From Oenanthe sinensis (Eukaryota; Streptophyta; Magnoliopsida; Apiales; Apiaceae): DNA of 64,000 nt. The notes beneath the pieces are model-generated. The model had not been told where the DNA came from. It saw only the letters and a list, made by a program, of their open reading frames with translations, and searched no databases. Position numbers and translations under genes: made by a program. This document shows, piece by piece, positions 43,661 to 56,654 of this stretch (position 1 is its first letter; every line of letters starts with the position of its first letter). The stretch is from NCBI GenBank assembly GCA_028671895.1, contig CM053794.1, positions 16,540,501 to 16,604,500 of the forward strand. Reading direction: 5' to 3'.

Positions 43661-45863
43661 AGAGAAGTTGTTTGTATTTATCATTTGATATCTACAATAT
43701 TAAAGTGCATAAAATAAACTAGATTGCAAATTTAATATTAATTATGTTTAAGTGATTATGGTATATCATCATATACCTCCCACTATTTTTATCAAACTAA
43801 TAGCCCTTACTATTAATTTGGAAAGTATATCCCATAATTCTTTCTAGTGAGCCAAGATCCATATTTCGTCAAGTCCTAAGTCAACCACTGGAAGTTCTTA
43901 GAAAATGATTATTTAGGTAGACAACAGTTGTCAATTATATCATATATAATTCTTGGATAGTTTGGTGAACAACGATTGATCTTATCTATCTAATAGACTT
44001 TTAACCAAACTCTATGCTTCTAAGTTCATAATGGTTGAATATAACCGTTTACTTTCACCTTATTATGACGACTCAATTAAGTTAGACCCAATGATACAAC
44101 GGCCGAATATAACCGTTTATATTCGTCGCATCTCACCACGATAGATAGGAGTCCCCTGCCACTGACAGTCCTTCCCCTTATCGATCTAGGATTCGATGAG
44201 TGTTCATTCATTGGAAAGCATCCGAGTAAAACATAATATTTTGTTAAGGGGTTTTAGAAAATTTATAACGATCATGATCACATCATAAAGAGATCCTCAA
44301 TTTTTCCTTGAACCAAATATTTCAAATCGACATCTTAAATTGTTCATTTCCCAGGTAGATGGAGGATACCAATGGTCACACTTAAAACCCATCAACCTTA
44401 CGAATACGCATATCCGCTTTTGTCAGAAAATCCCAATTATTGATATAAAAAATCCATATTTAATTCCGTGTTTTAAAAATCCATATTTCATAAACACAAG
44501 AATCTCATGATCGTTTGTTAATTTTAAAATCTTGAATCGTTACAGATTTTATCTTGTTTAAGCAAACATGGCATGGGTGTCGTATCTAATACATACATGA
44601 TTAATCAATATTAAGCATGCATTTCAATTATATCTACGCATACATACCAATACATGCAATCATATACATATATGTAATGTGCGTAAATTAAATGTGTTTG
44701 GTTATATCCCCATCCTATATGATATTTCCAAGCTAATGGAAATATCAAGGTCAGTCTATGGTGGTTTTAAAAATACTATCTATTACATGTCTTCTTTCTT
44801 CATTGCTCCATCATCCCCTTTTGGATCGCCTCCTTACTTGCAAGTCTTCATTGATAATTACATTGAATAATAAAAAATAAAACTATTCTAATGAAATTAC
44901 AAGAAGAACTCGAGTTACATTCGAGATAATTAAATTACAATGAATAAACGACATGCAAGTCGTATTTAGAAACCAAAACCATAAATCAAAACCACTATCC
45001 TATGGGTCTTTAGGCCATAATCATCTACCATGCTACATATAACACATATAATATATCTCATATTATATAATCATATCATATAATCATATATAACAAATTT
45101 CGAAATTTCAGAAAATTAAAAACAGATTTCTGAAGACAATAAATCGCTATTTCGAGGCCATTAACGATGTCAAACGCCTTACAGACCCGTCGATGATAGC
45201 ATAGCTATCAGTTTTGTTCATTGACCCGATTCCAGTCAGAAAACACATATCGTTTACGAAAATCGGATACAACAGTCAGATTTCTCCAAATCTGACGGTA
45301 TTTCAGAAATCGTATCATATACAATTCTCATAACAAGAACAAGCATATATCATATATACATACATAGAGATACATACAATCATCATATGATTATACATTA
45401 CATGAATATCATATATTCATAATATATACATACATATACTCAAAATTTTAGAAAATCAAATAATTTTCAGAAAATCATAAATCACCGTTTTGGAGGCTGT
45501 AACGACATATAATGGCTTACAGGCGCAGAGCTGACATAGTCAGTATTGCTCAGTGACCCGATTCCAGTCAGAAAACACATATCGTTTGCGAAAATCGTAC
45601 AACGGACACAGATTTCAGAAAATCAACGGCAGCCGTTTCAGAATTCATATCGAATACGATTCCCATAATAAGAACAAACATGTATCATATACATACATCA
45701 ACACACATAATCATCACATGATTATATATCATAAAATATCATATATTCATAATATATATAAACATATACATATTGTATCAATATAAAATCATGATAGATC
45801 GCATACATGCTTATATATCAAAAACTGTTAAGCACATAACCGAATTAAAACGTTTCGCAAGTA
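43661..45863 (-). other. RT-5 long leader with a 331-bp tandem duplication
   Basis: 2.2 kb between primer site and gag with no coding supported. About 45117-45447 and 45448-45778 are two diverged copies of one unit (shared GACCCGATTCCAGTCAGAAA at 45223 and 45554). Further left are CGAATATAACCGTTTA words in two copies (near 44035 and 44104). Confidence 0.7.
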
Positions 45864-45875
45864 GCTCTGATGCCA
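45864..45875 (-). other. Primer binding site of RT-5
   Basis: TGGCATCAGAGC on the - strand; one mismatch to the usual initiator Met-tRNA site. Confidence 0.9.
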
Positions 45876-45876
45876 T

Positions 45877-47419
45877 TGTAGGGTTTCGTGACACAAACAC
45901 AGCGGAATAAATGCGAAAAATAAATCAAAATAGCGAAACCCTCCGCAGGATCCATGCGAAAACAAAAGATTTAATTCGGAGATAAAGAATAAATACCTTT
46001 AGAAGCTTTAACAGTTCATTAATGGAAGATTAATGGAGGTCCAAAGCTTGTTTAATCACCACGTATCCCGCTCTCGCGATCTACGCTCTACGGTATCCAC
46101 ACGAACACTTTTCATGAAGGATTGATGTGTACTAGCACCCGGAAACTTCTTCTCTCTCTATCTTCCTCCTCTCTCAGAGCGGCTAGGGTTTTTGTAAAAT
46201 CTCTATCTAATTAAATCAGCCCATAAAGAGATTATATAGAGAGAGGAATAAGTTTTCTAATTATAATCCAATTATAATTAATACTAATCCAAAATTCTAA
46301 ATTATTTAATTAAGTCTCACTTAATTAATTAATTATTAATTTTGGAATTAGTTTAAGTAATTCATTTATTCTATTTATATAATTAATTAAGTCATACTTA
46401 ATTAATATCATAAATAAAATAAATTACTTATTTAATTTAAATTCATAATTTAAATTATTTCTCCTTCAAGCGTTCTTTGTGTGTGACCCTGTAGGTTATT
46501 ATTACGTTGGCAACAATTTTAATATCTAATTAAAATTGTAAACAATGAGCGGCATCTAGCAATACATCATTGCTACCCAAGTAATAATAATAAATCGGTG
46601 ATTCGATTAAGCATTTCGTGAATAATGTTCCATGTAATATAATCCCTTTAATCTTGATATTATAGATTAAACTCAAGGCATGTCTCGTGTCATCCTCTTC
46701 ATAATTTAATCTTTATTTTCTTGATCGATGAGTAGACTATTAAAATCAAATCAACATTTGAGCACGGCCGTGCAATTCATAGTCTCACTCCAACAAGAGG
46801 CCAATAATATCACTCCTAAAATTAGGAGGATTAAATCTCATCTAGATCATTCATATTTCTCATACGATTCATAATATACCCAATGTCCACTTTTATCATC
46901 ACCCGGTCAAATGTAACTTTTAATGTAATCAAAGTATATTAATTCTCGTATAGAAATATAATGATTTCAGGTCTAAGGATCATTACACCATTATCACAGT
47001 GAGAATTACTTATGACACTTACTTAACATGTAGAATCTCACGGCGGGTCATTCCAGTGCCATGCATTGATACATGCACTTATGTTCTTGACTTTAGTATC
47101 CCCATACCTATGACCAATGAGATGTGGTCATCTGTCAAGAAACATACTAGTCTTTGTGCATTATTATTGTCCTTAAATAATAATACTCGACTAGGGAATT
47201 TTAGGAATAAGATACTATTCATATAATCTCATTTTTAAGTCACATACTTAAAGATATATAATACGTATCAAAATTCCAAGGACATTTATTATGCTTTCAA
47301 TTTATTACGCAGTAAATAAAACATAATAAATAAATAATAATCAATAAAACATAATCCTTAATAATAAATATTTTCCTTAAAATATAAAAAATATTGTCTC
47401 TAGAGCACAATTACTAACA
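45877..47419 (-). repeat. 5' LTR of RT-5
   Basis: Matches 38667-40207 along its whole length; outer end followed by ATAGA. Confidence 0.95.
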
Positions 47420-47479
47420 ATAGATATAGTACACTCTTTAGAAACCACTATCTCACAATCTTCTCCAACTATATCTGCA

Positions 47480-47982
47480 CTTTTCAAATCTTACAAATAA
47501 TTCTCCACACTGGCATAATAAAACTCTTTTATATCTCTCGCATCCAATAAACTATCATGTTTGGCTTGAGGAATTTCATCGAACACATCAGTAAAATTAT
47601 TGATATCACTAAAATACCTCAAAACTTGTTGTGCCTCCTCTTCTATATACTCTTTCACTGATTGATTGCCTTGTGCACAATTTTGGTGACTCTGAAAAAT
47701 AAACTGATCATAATTAGGAGATAAAAATTTGTTCATCAACATTTTCTTCATCCTCCTCCAAGATTGAATTGGCGCTTTTCCTTTACGTCTCCTATTAGTT
47801 TGTAACTTCTCCCACCATACCACATCATTGCTCCTTAGGTTACAAGCCACCGGTTTTTCTTATCTATAATCAGCAACATCCATAAACTTAAAATAATACT
47901 CAACGTCCAAAATCCAGTCTAAGAAATCTCTGGTCTCTAACATCCCATAAAATAATGGAATATTAGCATAAAATCCAGTCAT
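47480..47982 (-). pseudogene. gag: RT-4 gag fragment (Ty3/gypsy)
   Basis: Read on the - strand from the ATG at 47982-47980 (MTGFYANIPLFYG). Blocks typical of the gypsy Gag core follow: FLDWILDVEYYFKFMDV, then VWWEKLQTNRRRKGKAPI and WRRMKKMLMNKFL, and finally GNQSVKEYIEEE. An in-frame TAA lies at about 47861. It stops being alignable at about 47480, shortly before the RT-5 insertion. Only the N-terminal half of Gag is present; zinc knuckle and pol are missing. Confidence 0.82.
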
Positions 47983-48003
47983 CGTAGAACGAGTCAAAAC
48001 CCT

Positions 48004-48016
48004 GGCTCTAATACCA
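48004..48016 (-). other. Primer binding site of RT-4
   Basis: TGGTATTAGAGCC on the - strand, two bases from the LTR; one mismatch to the Met-tRNA site. Confidence 0.8.
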
Positions 48017-48018
48017 CT

Positions 48019-48302
48019 TGACACAGAACGGAAGCGTAGGAAAAACAAATGTTAATCCTTAAAAGATAAATAAAGGACTCTTACACGAGAAATCCTTAAA
48101 CACCTTGAATCCACAAGGAAGAATTCTTGAATTCACAATAAAATAAGAGAAAACTCTCTAGGGTTTTTAATTCAATCAAAGATAATTCAAAAATTCTCCT
48201 TACAATATTCAGAGAGAATATATATATTATCACCTGATATGGAAATATAATAAATCAGCCCAATATAATTTTGGACTTTTTCACCCAACTTCTAGATATA
48301 AT
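48019..48302 (-). repeat. 5' LTR of RT-4, outer end missing
   Basis: Matches the inner part of 37748-38106 up to CTTCTAGATATAAT; beyond about 48302 the two sequences part, so 80-100 bp are lost. Confidence 0.8.
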
Positions 48303-49153
48303 TATATCCTATATATAATAAGTGTAAGAGTGATTTTATCCAAATACTATCAAATGTCAAGAGTTCGATACTCTCAGACAACATATTTAATCTAATACTT
48401 AAAAATTCTGAAATATTAATATAAATTTAATATTTCAATTTTAATATATGTTACTTGCTCTTACAATATGTCTTACAATATTGCCTTACAATATGCCTGA
48501 AAGGTTTTAAGAGAACGAGTAATCGTGATGTCCAGTTCGAATATTCATCTACTTTTTGAAATATGATGCGATTGATCAATTTTTTTGTCTGTTATAACTT
48601 ATATTACCACTATAACTCTCTATAAGCGTGCCTTACAACTTTCTGTGTTGAGTTGCGAAGTATTATAATCATAATATTTCATCATATAAATTCTAAATTT
48701 TACAATAATGTTAATATAAGTTAGTTCTGGATTTTAATTTACTTGAATTAATAATATAAATATTAAATTTAATATATTACTAATCAAATTTGAATTTTAA
48801 ACTTATCAATATGATATAATATTTAAGTCAATTATTACTAGACCCGATCCAAAAACGCGATACGAATTTAACTCAAAAAATACGAATTCAGGTTAGGGTT
48901 TTTCGGGTTGATTTCAGACTATCCAAAATTATATATATTTATAATATATATAATTTATATATTAATTTATTATTTAAATAATATATATCTTATTCAAATA
49001 TTATTTAAAATATTGATATTTATTAATTTATTATTTATCAATAAATTATAATTATTCGAGTCGGGTTTTGGGTTGAATATTCATGTTGGACCAAATCAAG
49101 CCTACTCTATGTAATTTTCTGTCTTGCTGTAACATTTTTGTACTTTTGTAATA
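48303..49153. other. AT-rich stretch, no gene seen
   Basis: Low-complexity A+T DNA with GGGTTTTTCGGGTTG and TCGGGTTTTGGGTTG words near 48894 and 49062, a pattern seen in old plant repeats. No coding or RNA gene. Confidence 0.5.
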
Positions 49154-50347
49154 TGTTAGTGACTTAAATAATTCAATGTATTGTTACAGTTAGAAGTGTG
49201 ATCAAATTGTAATTCCATGATGTAATCTAAAGTCAAAGAATAAAGTCTGTTAGAAGATTCAAGTTGAATCATGCAACTAGACAAAGAAAGCTACTTGAAG
49301 AATAAGGAATGCAGCTTGAAAATTCTTCTAAGGCAAACAAATCATTCGAGAAGTCATAACATTCAAGACGTCAAATGTGCAACTGGTCGAGAAGTCTCAA
49401 AGTGCTCATTGGCTTAGTATTCGATCGAGAAGTGCCCATTCGAGAAGTCAAGTTATTGAAGTCAATCGAGTAGTGTGAAAAAGTACCATTCGAGAAGTCC
49501 AGTAAATCAATTCGAGAAGTCAGCCAAAAGAGCATTCGTGAAGTGATATAGTTGAACCAATCGAGAAGTCTCAGTTTCAAGTGATCATTCGAGAAGTCTA
49601 GTCAAATCGAGAAGTCATCAAATATATATGGGATCGAGAAGTCTAGACATTCGAGAAGTAAGTCATCCAAAGACTAATCGAGAAGTCATAGCTTGTAGTC
49701 AATCATCATGACTTCTCGAATCAATTTCAATAGAGTACGCGACTGTTCTAAAGAGTTGTTTTCAAGGAGAATTGCAGAAGAACAAGACAGATAATTTGCA
49801 GCTCTGTCTTTGCAGAATAAGTCAAATCTGTGAAGATAAAGACAAGTCTACAATGAAGCTGGGAAGATAGTCAAGACAAAAGACAGAAGATATAAGGCTG
49901 AATGTAGCAGACTGTCAAAACAAGTTTTAGCTAGAAATAGATATTAGTCAAATATAAAGTATTTCTTGTCTGTTTCTAGTTTTAGCTAAACTGTCTTATG
50001 AGAGCATGTGCCAAAGGACATGTAGTCTATATATTTTATGTATAGCCTTATTAGTCAGAGTCTTGAGAATTTGTATCAAGTGTATTCATACCTTGTAATC
50101 TTCCTAGAACAAGAAGCTGAAATTCAGTTTGAATTTCAAATTGTAGCAAAGTTCATTCTAATATAATTAGATTGAAAGTTACATCTTGTGTTTACTTTAC
50201 TTATTGATATATGCTCTTGTAAACATTTACTTGTTTCAACAGATTCAAATTCAATGAATTAAACAATTCATCACAGTTCAAAAAGATTAAAAATCTTTGA
50301 AGTATACATTCACCCCCCTAAACTTCTGGGACTCTTAATTCCTAACA
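49154..50347 (+). repeat. 5' LTR of RT-6
   Basis: Ends CTTAATTCCTAACA. The part 49340-49720 holds 12 exact copies of CGAGAAGT, one reverse copy (ACTTCTCG) and a few near-copies. C-run CACCCCCC at 50311-50318. Confidence 0.85.
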
Positions 50348-50349
50348 AG

Positions 50350-50361
50350 TGGTATCAAAGC
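50350..50361 (+). other. Primer binding site of RT-6
   Basis: TGGTATCAAAGC, one mismatch to initiator Met-tRNA; RT-7 has the same variant. Confidence 0.9.
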
Positions 50362-50398
50362 TCAAGCTGTAAATATATATATTGTTTAAAAGATCAAG

Positions 50399-52889
50399 AT
50401 GAGTTCACAGAAGCTAAGCAGTATAAAGATTCCTCCTTTTGACCGAGAAAACTACAACTTATGGGAGAGAAAAATGTTGATGTTCATAAAGGCTGCAAAC
50501 TCCATGTACCCAGACATATTGAAGAATGGCCATTTCATACTAGTAACACTGGTTCCTGAAACTACCAGTGATTCTAAGTTATCCCTGCAACATGGATACC
50601 TAAGGATCCATCTTAGTACACAAATACAGAAAAGGAGAAGGTGTCTCTTAACAACAGTCTAATGCTCATACTAATAGAGTCACTAGACATTGTCATGTAT
50701 AACAATATTGTCAATTGCACATCTGCAAAACACATATGGGAAACCATAGAAATTCTGTGTGAAGGAACTGAAGAGGTAAGTGACAATCAAAGGCAGCTCC
50801 TTGTTTCACAGTATGAGGCCTTTATGTCAAAATCAAATGAAGGCATAACTGAAGTATTTGAGAGATTCAACAAACTCATCAATGACCTTTAACTTCATAG
50901 AAAGTACTATGAAACAAAGGAGAAAAACATGAAGTTCTTGTTGACTCTACTAGAACACCTGGAGCACAAAATCTCTTTAATAAGAGAATGAAGAGATCTA
51001 ACAAAGCTTCCACTTGAGACTCTCTATGGAATCCTAAAGACATATGAGCTTGAGTTCTATCAAAAGAAGGTCATTTTAGTAAATAGAGGAAAAATGGAAA
51101 ATGTCTCAAATGCCTTGGTTGCAAAGGAACCTTCAAAAACTAAGAAGACTAGCACAAGCAGAAGGTTAAAAGCTGAAGAACCTGAATAACAGGAAAATGA
51201 AGAGAAGGACTCTGTCAAGAGTGAATCAGGGGAAGAAGATTTCTACATCATTGAAGAACTTGAAGGCATGGACAATAAAACAATGGGCTTCATGGCAAAG
51301 AAATTTGAAAACTTGAGATTCAAGAAAAATAAAAGTTTTAAGCCAAGACCAAATGTCAAATCATCAAGCAAAGGAAAGAGTCCAATAAGAGGCAATACCA
51401 ATGGAGGGTATAAAACTGGAAGAGTTGATAGATCTAAAATAAGATGCTATAACTCTAATGAGCTTGGACACTTTGCAACAGAGTGTAGAAAACCTAAAGC
51501 AGTCAAGAATGATAAAGATTATTTAGAATTGGAATCCAAGTATGAAGCTCTCCACAAAAAGCAGACATGAAAGGCTTATATTGTTAAAGAAAAATGTTGG
51601 GATGACATAGATGAAGATGAGGAGGAGGAATATGGGAATCTAGCACTCATGGCCAACTCACATGATGGAGCTTCATCTTCAAATTCCCAGGTACCCTCAT
51701 TAGTCTCACTTGACATGTCAAATTCTCAATATAAGAGAACTGTGGAAGAATTGAGCATTGAAATGTTTAATATTCATACTAGAATGACTACTGCATACGA
51801 GGAAATTGCAAGGTTGCTAAAAGCTAATGATGAACTAACTGCTAAGAATGAGACCTTAGAATTGGCTTTGATAACTCTGGAAAACTTGAAACAGGAGAAT
51901 GAGTATCTCAAAAACAAAGTTATTTATTCTGAGCAAATTGAAAAATTTCTTAAAGAACAAATTTCTGAAAACGAATTGAAAATCAGATCTTATCAAAACT
52001 CAGCTATTTTTGTTCAAGAATTCAATGAGAAGCATAAGGAAAACACTAGGATTGGGATTGGTTTTGATTATGATAATCTCAAGAAGAAGAAATCTGTTTC
52101 AACAAAAGGCGAGAAAGTTGAAATTCTTGGAAATCCTCACATTTTGAAAAATGTTAAGGAACCAATTTTTAAGAAAGAAATTGTTGAACTTGATGAGGTG
52201 AGTATGGTCATCAAACAACAGTTGGATGATGAGGATAAGGAAACAACTAAGAATAATATGCCCTCTGTTGAAGAAGAAGAACCAATAATCAAAGCCAGGT
52301 CCATTCCTGCTAAAACTTAATCAAAACAAAATGTCCAGAAAATTGACACCATACATGATAATAAAAAAAGGCAAATAGAAATGGCAATGTAGGCATTAAC
52401 AAACACAATAATTATGCACCTGTTCACAATGCTCGCAGGAAGATTTGAAAAAACTGTGGATCAACAAATCACCTTACACATATGTGCAAGAAACCTGTTG
52501 TTGACAATGCTGAATTTACTTGTGGCTATGTGAAACCCTTCATGCATGATGATCATAAATTTTGTGATAAATTTGATTGTATGCCATGTAACATGAATAT
52601 CATGAATACTTGTTTTAGGCTCAGGAAATAGTTTATTGATTGATGCATAAGTCAGAACCTGAACATCAACAGTACTAGGCCTAAGTTTGCTAGACCTGTT
52701 AAACATAGTAAACACTCTATGTCACCTAAGCATGCATCTAATTCTGGAAGTACTAATCAAGCTAAAAAACAAAATAAGAAAAATGAAAGCATTCATGTTC
52801 AAGTGACTAAGAATGTTAAAAACAGGAATGACATTCATATAAGTAAGCATAAGGGACCCAACCTTGTTTGGATACCAAAGAAAACTTGA
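50399..52889 (+). pseudogene. gag: RT-6 gag, broken
   Basis: Starts at ATG 50399 (MSSQKLSSIKIPPFDRENYN), only 37 bp after the primer site. A frameshift near 50590 moves reading to another frame. Stops follow at 50614, 50890, 50989, 51187, 51568 and 52318. The first zinc knuckle reads CYNSNELGHFATEC, its second Cys changed to Ser. Near 52464-52506 a second knuckle survives but its first Cys position is a TGA. The later Cys cluster CDKFDCMPC is intact from 52563. The end GPNLVWIPKKT with TGA at 52887 is in yet another frame. A long coiled-coil-like part lies at 51720-52020. Same overall plan as RT-3 and RT-7 Gag. Confidence 0.88.
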
Positions 52890-52904
52890 TTTGGATGTGT
52901 TTGA

Positions 52905-55900
52905 AGGGCACAGGTAAGAAGAAGGTCATGTGGATCCTAGACAGTGGATGTTTAAGGCATATGACTGGTGAAAAGGCCCTGCTGTCACAATTCAAAGATG
53001 AGGTTGGCCCAATGGTAACCTTTGGAGACAACAAAATTGGTTTCACCATGGAATATGGCAAATTGATTCATGGAAATGTTGTCATTGAAGATGTAGCTTT
53101 GGTCAGTGGTTTGAAGCATAATCTACTCAGCATCACCCAATTCTGAAATAAAGATTTAAAGGTGGAGTTTGACAAAGAATTGCGTCTTATATCACACAGA
53201 AAGACCAAAGAAGTTACTCTACAAGGAGTGAGAAAAGGAAGTTTGTTTGTAGCAGATTTGGACTTTGTAAACAAGGACAAAATTTGTTATTTCTATACCA
53301 AGGCCTCAGAAAATGAAAGTTTGCTTTGGCACAAGAGACTGTCTCGTTTAAATCTCAAAAATATTAATTCTCTAGTCAAAAGAGAATTAGTGAAAGATCT
53401 GCCATCACTTGAATTCTGCATAGAAGGATTGTGTGAGGCATGTCACAAAAGGAAAATGAGGAGATCAAGTCACAAGAGTAAGGAATTTACATCAATTACC
53501 AAACCACTTCAATTGATTCATATGGATCTGTTTGGACCAGTAAATGTCATGTCCATGTCTAAGAAAAGATTTGCTCTAGTCATGGTTGATGATCTTTCAA
53601 AATACACTTGGGTAGAATTTTTACACTCAAAAGATGAAGCTCCTAAAGTTATTATTGAAAATCTAAAAAGATTGGACAAAGGTCATACACCAGTAGTAGC
53701 CATAAGAAGTGACAATGGAACAGAATTCAAAAATGTTGTACTCAATGAATTCTGTAAAAAGAATGGAATCACGCACCAATTCTCAGCCCCAAGAACTCCA
53801 CAACAAAATGGAGTGGTTGATAGAAAGAATAGGACTCTTATTGAAGCTGCAAAAACCATGTTAGCAGAAGCAAATCTTCCAACCAATTTTTGGGCTGAAG
53901 CTGTTAGAACTGCATGTTACACTCAAAACAGAACTCTCATCACAAAATCAATTGGAAAGACTCCCTATCACATCATGACAAATAGAAGACCATCTGTAAA
54001 GTACATGCATGTGTTTGGAACAAAATGTTTTGTTCTCAAGGATGATGTTAACAACCTTGGGAAGTTTGAAGCAAAGGCATATGAATGAATTTTTATGGGA
54101 TACTCTTTGGATAAAACAGTCTATAAAGTATATGTAATTGATCAACAAAAGGTTATGGAAAGCACAAATGTGACATTTGATGATTTCAAGTTCCCTGCAA
54201 TGGATTTGGAAGGTGAAAACTGTGACACACTGAGGTTTGAAAATGAAATGGAGCCTGAGACCTTTGCAACTGAAAATGTTGTTAATACTCATGAAGAGTC
54301 ACAAGTAGACATCTCTCATGGAACAAATGAGGAAAGAGCAAATGATGATTACAGTCATATTCAACTTGAGAATTCTTCACGCAACCCTAACTTCAACTCA
54401 GGGGGAGATTCCCAAGGATCTGCAATAAATGGCAATAACTTTAATCAGGAAGAAACATGTTCAAATGATAAAGATGGATCTCATCAAACTAAATGGAATA
54501 GAGCTCATATTGTTGATCAAATTATTGAAAATCCTGATGAAGGTGTGAGGACAAGAAGAACAACCATGAATGAATGTTTATTTACTTGCTTTCTGTCTCA
54601 AAATGAGCCAAAAAGGATTGAAGAAGCCATGTTGGATCCAGACTGCATAATTGTCATGCAAGAGGAATTGAATCAATTTGTGAGAAACAATGTTTGGGAA
54701 CTAGTGCCACCTCCAAAGGATAGATCAGTTATTGGCACTAAGTGGGTCTACAGGAACGAAATGGATAAACATGGAATTATGATAAGAAACAAGGCAAGGT
54801 TGGTTGTAGAAGGGTATTCACAAGAAGAAGGTATTGACTATGATGAGACTTTTGCTCCTGCTACAAGATTGGAAGCAATTAGAATTTTTTTAGCCTTTGC
54901 AGCACACTCAAACTATAAGGTCTATCAAATGGATGTCAAAAGTGAATTTCTCAATGGTGAATTAGAAGAGGAAGTATATGTGCAACAACCACCTGGTTTT
55001 GAAGATCCAAACTTTCCAGACTTTATTTACAGACTTATCAAAGCATTGTATGGACTCAAACAAACCCCTAAAGCATTGTATGACACTCTATCAAAATTTC
55101 TTCTAGAGAATCAATTCACTAGAGGAACTATTGACAAAAAATATTTCTACAAGAAGCATGGTGAGGATGTCATACTAGTTCAAATTTATGTGGATGATAT
55201 CATTTTTAGGTTTACAAATGAAAAATTATGTCAAAGGTTCTCTAAGCTTGTGCAAAGTGAATATTAAATGAGCATGATGGGAGAGCTAAATTACTTTCTA
55301 GGCCTTCAAATTAGTCAAAGGACAGATGGCATCTTCATAAGTCAAACTAAATATATCAATGACTTACTCTAGAGGTTTGATATGCAAGATTGCTCAACTG
55401 CCAAGACTCCAATGTCTACAGCTACAAAACTTAATGAAGATAAGAAAGGAAAATGTGTAGACATGAAAACCTATAAAGGAATGATTGGATCTCTTCTCTA
55501 TCTCACAGCTAGTAGACCTGACATTATGTCCTCTACATGTCTCTGTGCAAGATTCCAGGAAAATCCTAAGAAATCTCATCCCATTGATGTCAAAAGGATT
55601 CTAAGATATCTCAAAGGAACACCTTTTATGGGGTTATGGTATTCTAAAGAAATAGGATTCAACCTAGTTGGATATTCAGATACTGACTTTGCTGGATGCA
55701 GAGTGGATAGGAAAAGCACCTCTGGAAGCTGTCAATTTCTTGGACAGAGAATGGTTTCTTGGTTTAGCAAAAGCAACAATCAGTCTCCACTTCCACAGCT
55801 GAGGCTGAATACATTGTTGTTGGAAGCTTTTGTGCTCAAGTGCTTTGTATCAGGAATCAACTAAGGGACTATGGACTAGTGTTGGAAAGAATTCCTATCA

Positions 55901-55967
55901 TGTGTAACAAAACCAGTGCAATTTCAATTGTTGTCAATCCAACCATTCCAAAACAATGCATATTGAT
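52905..55967 (+). pseudogene. pol: RT-6 pol, broken and truncated by RT-7
   Basis: Protease (DSGCLRHM), integrase (LIHMDLFGP, RSDNGTEF, and the third acidic block as NGVVDRKN, where the usual Glu is Asp), RT with YVDD near 55187-55198, and the first part of RNase H. In-frame stops at 53144 (TGA), 54086 (TGA), 55265 (TAA) and 55370 (TAG); a one-base loss near 55773 shifts the RNase H frame. In RT, VKSEFLNG carries Glu where the other elements have Ala. The integrase-RT linker carries AACTCAGGGGGAG. The frame ends where RT-7 begins. Confidence 0.92.
54395..54407 (+). other. Candidate central polypurine tract, RT-6
   Basis: AACTCAGGGGGAG followed by ATT, so GGGGGAGATT equals the end of the 3' polypurine tract in RT-1 and RT-3. 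Confidence 0.5.
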
Positions 55968-56618
55968 TGAAAGGCATATGACTAGGCTTATTTGTAATAA
56001 TTAGATGGCAACTCAACTCTAACTGTTAAAGAGAAATAAATACTAAACACCAAACAGGAATCAAGACAAAGTCAGTCAACTAATCACAAAGGATCCAAGT
56101 ATCAGAAGTATTTTTGTAGGATTGCTACTCAACACTGGATGAAGTTCATTTTTATGTTTAAGCGTCAGTGAAAATAAATATGTAGTAGTGGTTCTATAGT
56201 AAACAGAAGATATAGAAGATTTCAAGTGGTTACTACAGAAGATTCCAGAAGAAGAATGAAGACAGTGAAGAAGAAAATATGACGCAAGGCCTCTAATTTA
56301 AAGTTTTATAAATGGAGAATATTTATTAGTATGACACAAATGAACCAGACAGTACATTTGTGTGTCAACTAAAATAATATTCATTCTTCATTTAATTCAA
56401 GAGGTTTCAAGATCAAAAGACACAAAGAAAAGATGGGAAGATTTCAAGACTGACAGCACGGCTGCGACTAAAGATAGTATTTTAATTCTACTATCAATTG
56501 TTAATTAATTATTTAATTTATCTAATTAAATTAATTCAAGTTGAATTTAATTTAATTTATAAATTAACTAATTGAATTAAGTAGAATTAATTTACTATAA
56601 AAGAAATGCTTTAATATG

Positions 56619-56654
<36 letters not shown>

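Larger units (their letters stand above)
38667..47419 (-). mobile_element. RT-5: Ty1/copia retrotransposon, - strand, 8.75 kb, broken
   Basis: LTRs of 1541 bp (left, 3') and 1543 bp (right, 5') with ends TGTTAG...CCTACA and a perfect duplication ATAGA (38662-38666, 47420-47424). By eye the LTRs differ at about 18-20 positions (a little over 1%). Internal order on the - strand: primer site, 2.2-kb leader, gag remnant, pol remnant, polypurine tract. Its RNase H and integrase signatures differ from the SIRE-type elements, and there is no ORF3, so it is another copia lineage. Confidence 0.93.
37748..48302 (-). mobile_element. RT-4: Ty3/gypsy retrotransposon remnant, - strand, split by RT-5
   Basis: On the - strand: 5' LTR (48302-48019, outer end lost), primer site, gag fragment (to about 47480), then RT-5, then a short 3' internal piece (38661-38123), polypurine tract and 3' LTR (38106-37748). 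With RT-5 removed only about 1.1 kb of internal DNA remains, so pol is almost entirely deleted. The Gag fragment and the GGCGAGTTTTTCACAAGTGG-like end are typical of plant gypsy elements. No target duplication can be checked because one LTR end is missing. Confidence 0.82.
49154..55967 (+). mobile_element. RT-6: SIRE-type retrotransposon, decayed, interrupted by RT-7
   Basis: 5' LTR, primer site, gag and pol up to RNase H, then cut by RT-7 at 55968 inside the HID of the last RNase H block. The missing end of pol, any ORF3 and the 3' LTR should lie beyond the window, after RT-7. Many stops and frameshifts make it clearly older than RT-7. The LTR start could also be 49182 (TGTTACAG); 49154 (TGTTAG) pairs better with the end CTAACA. 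Confidence 0.9.
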
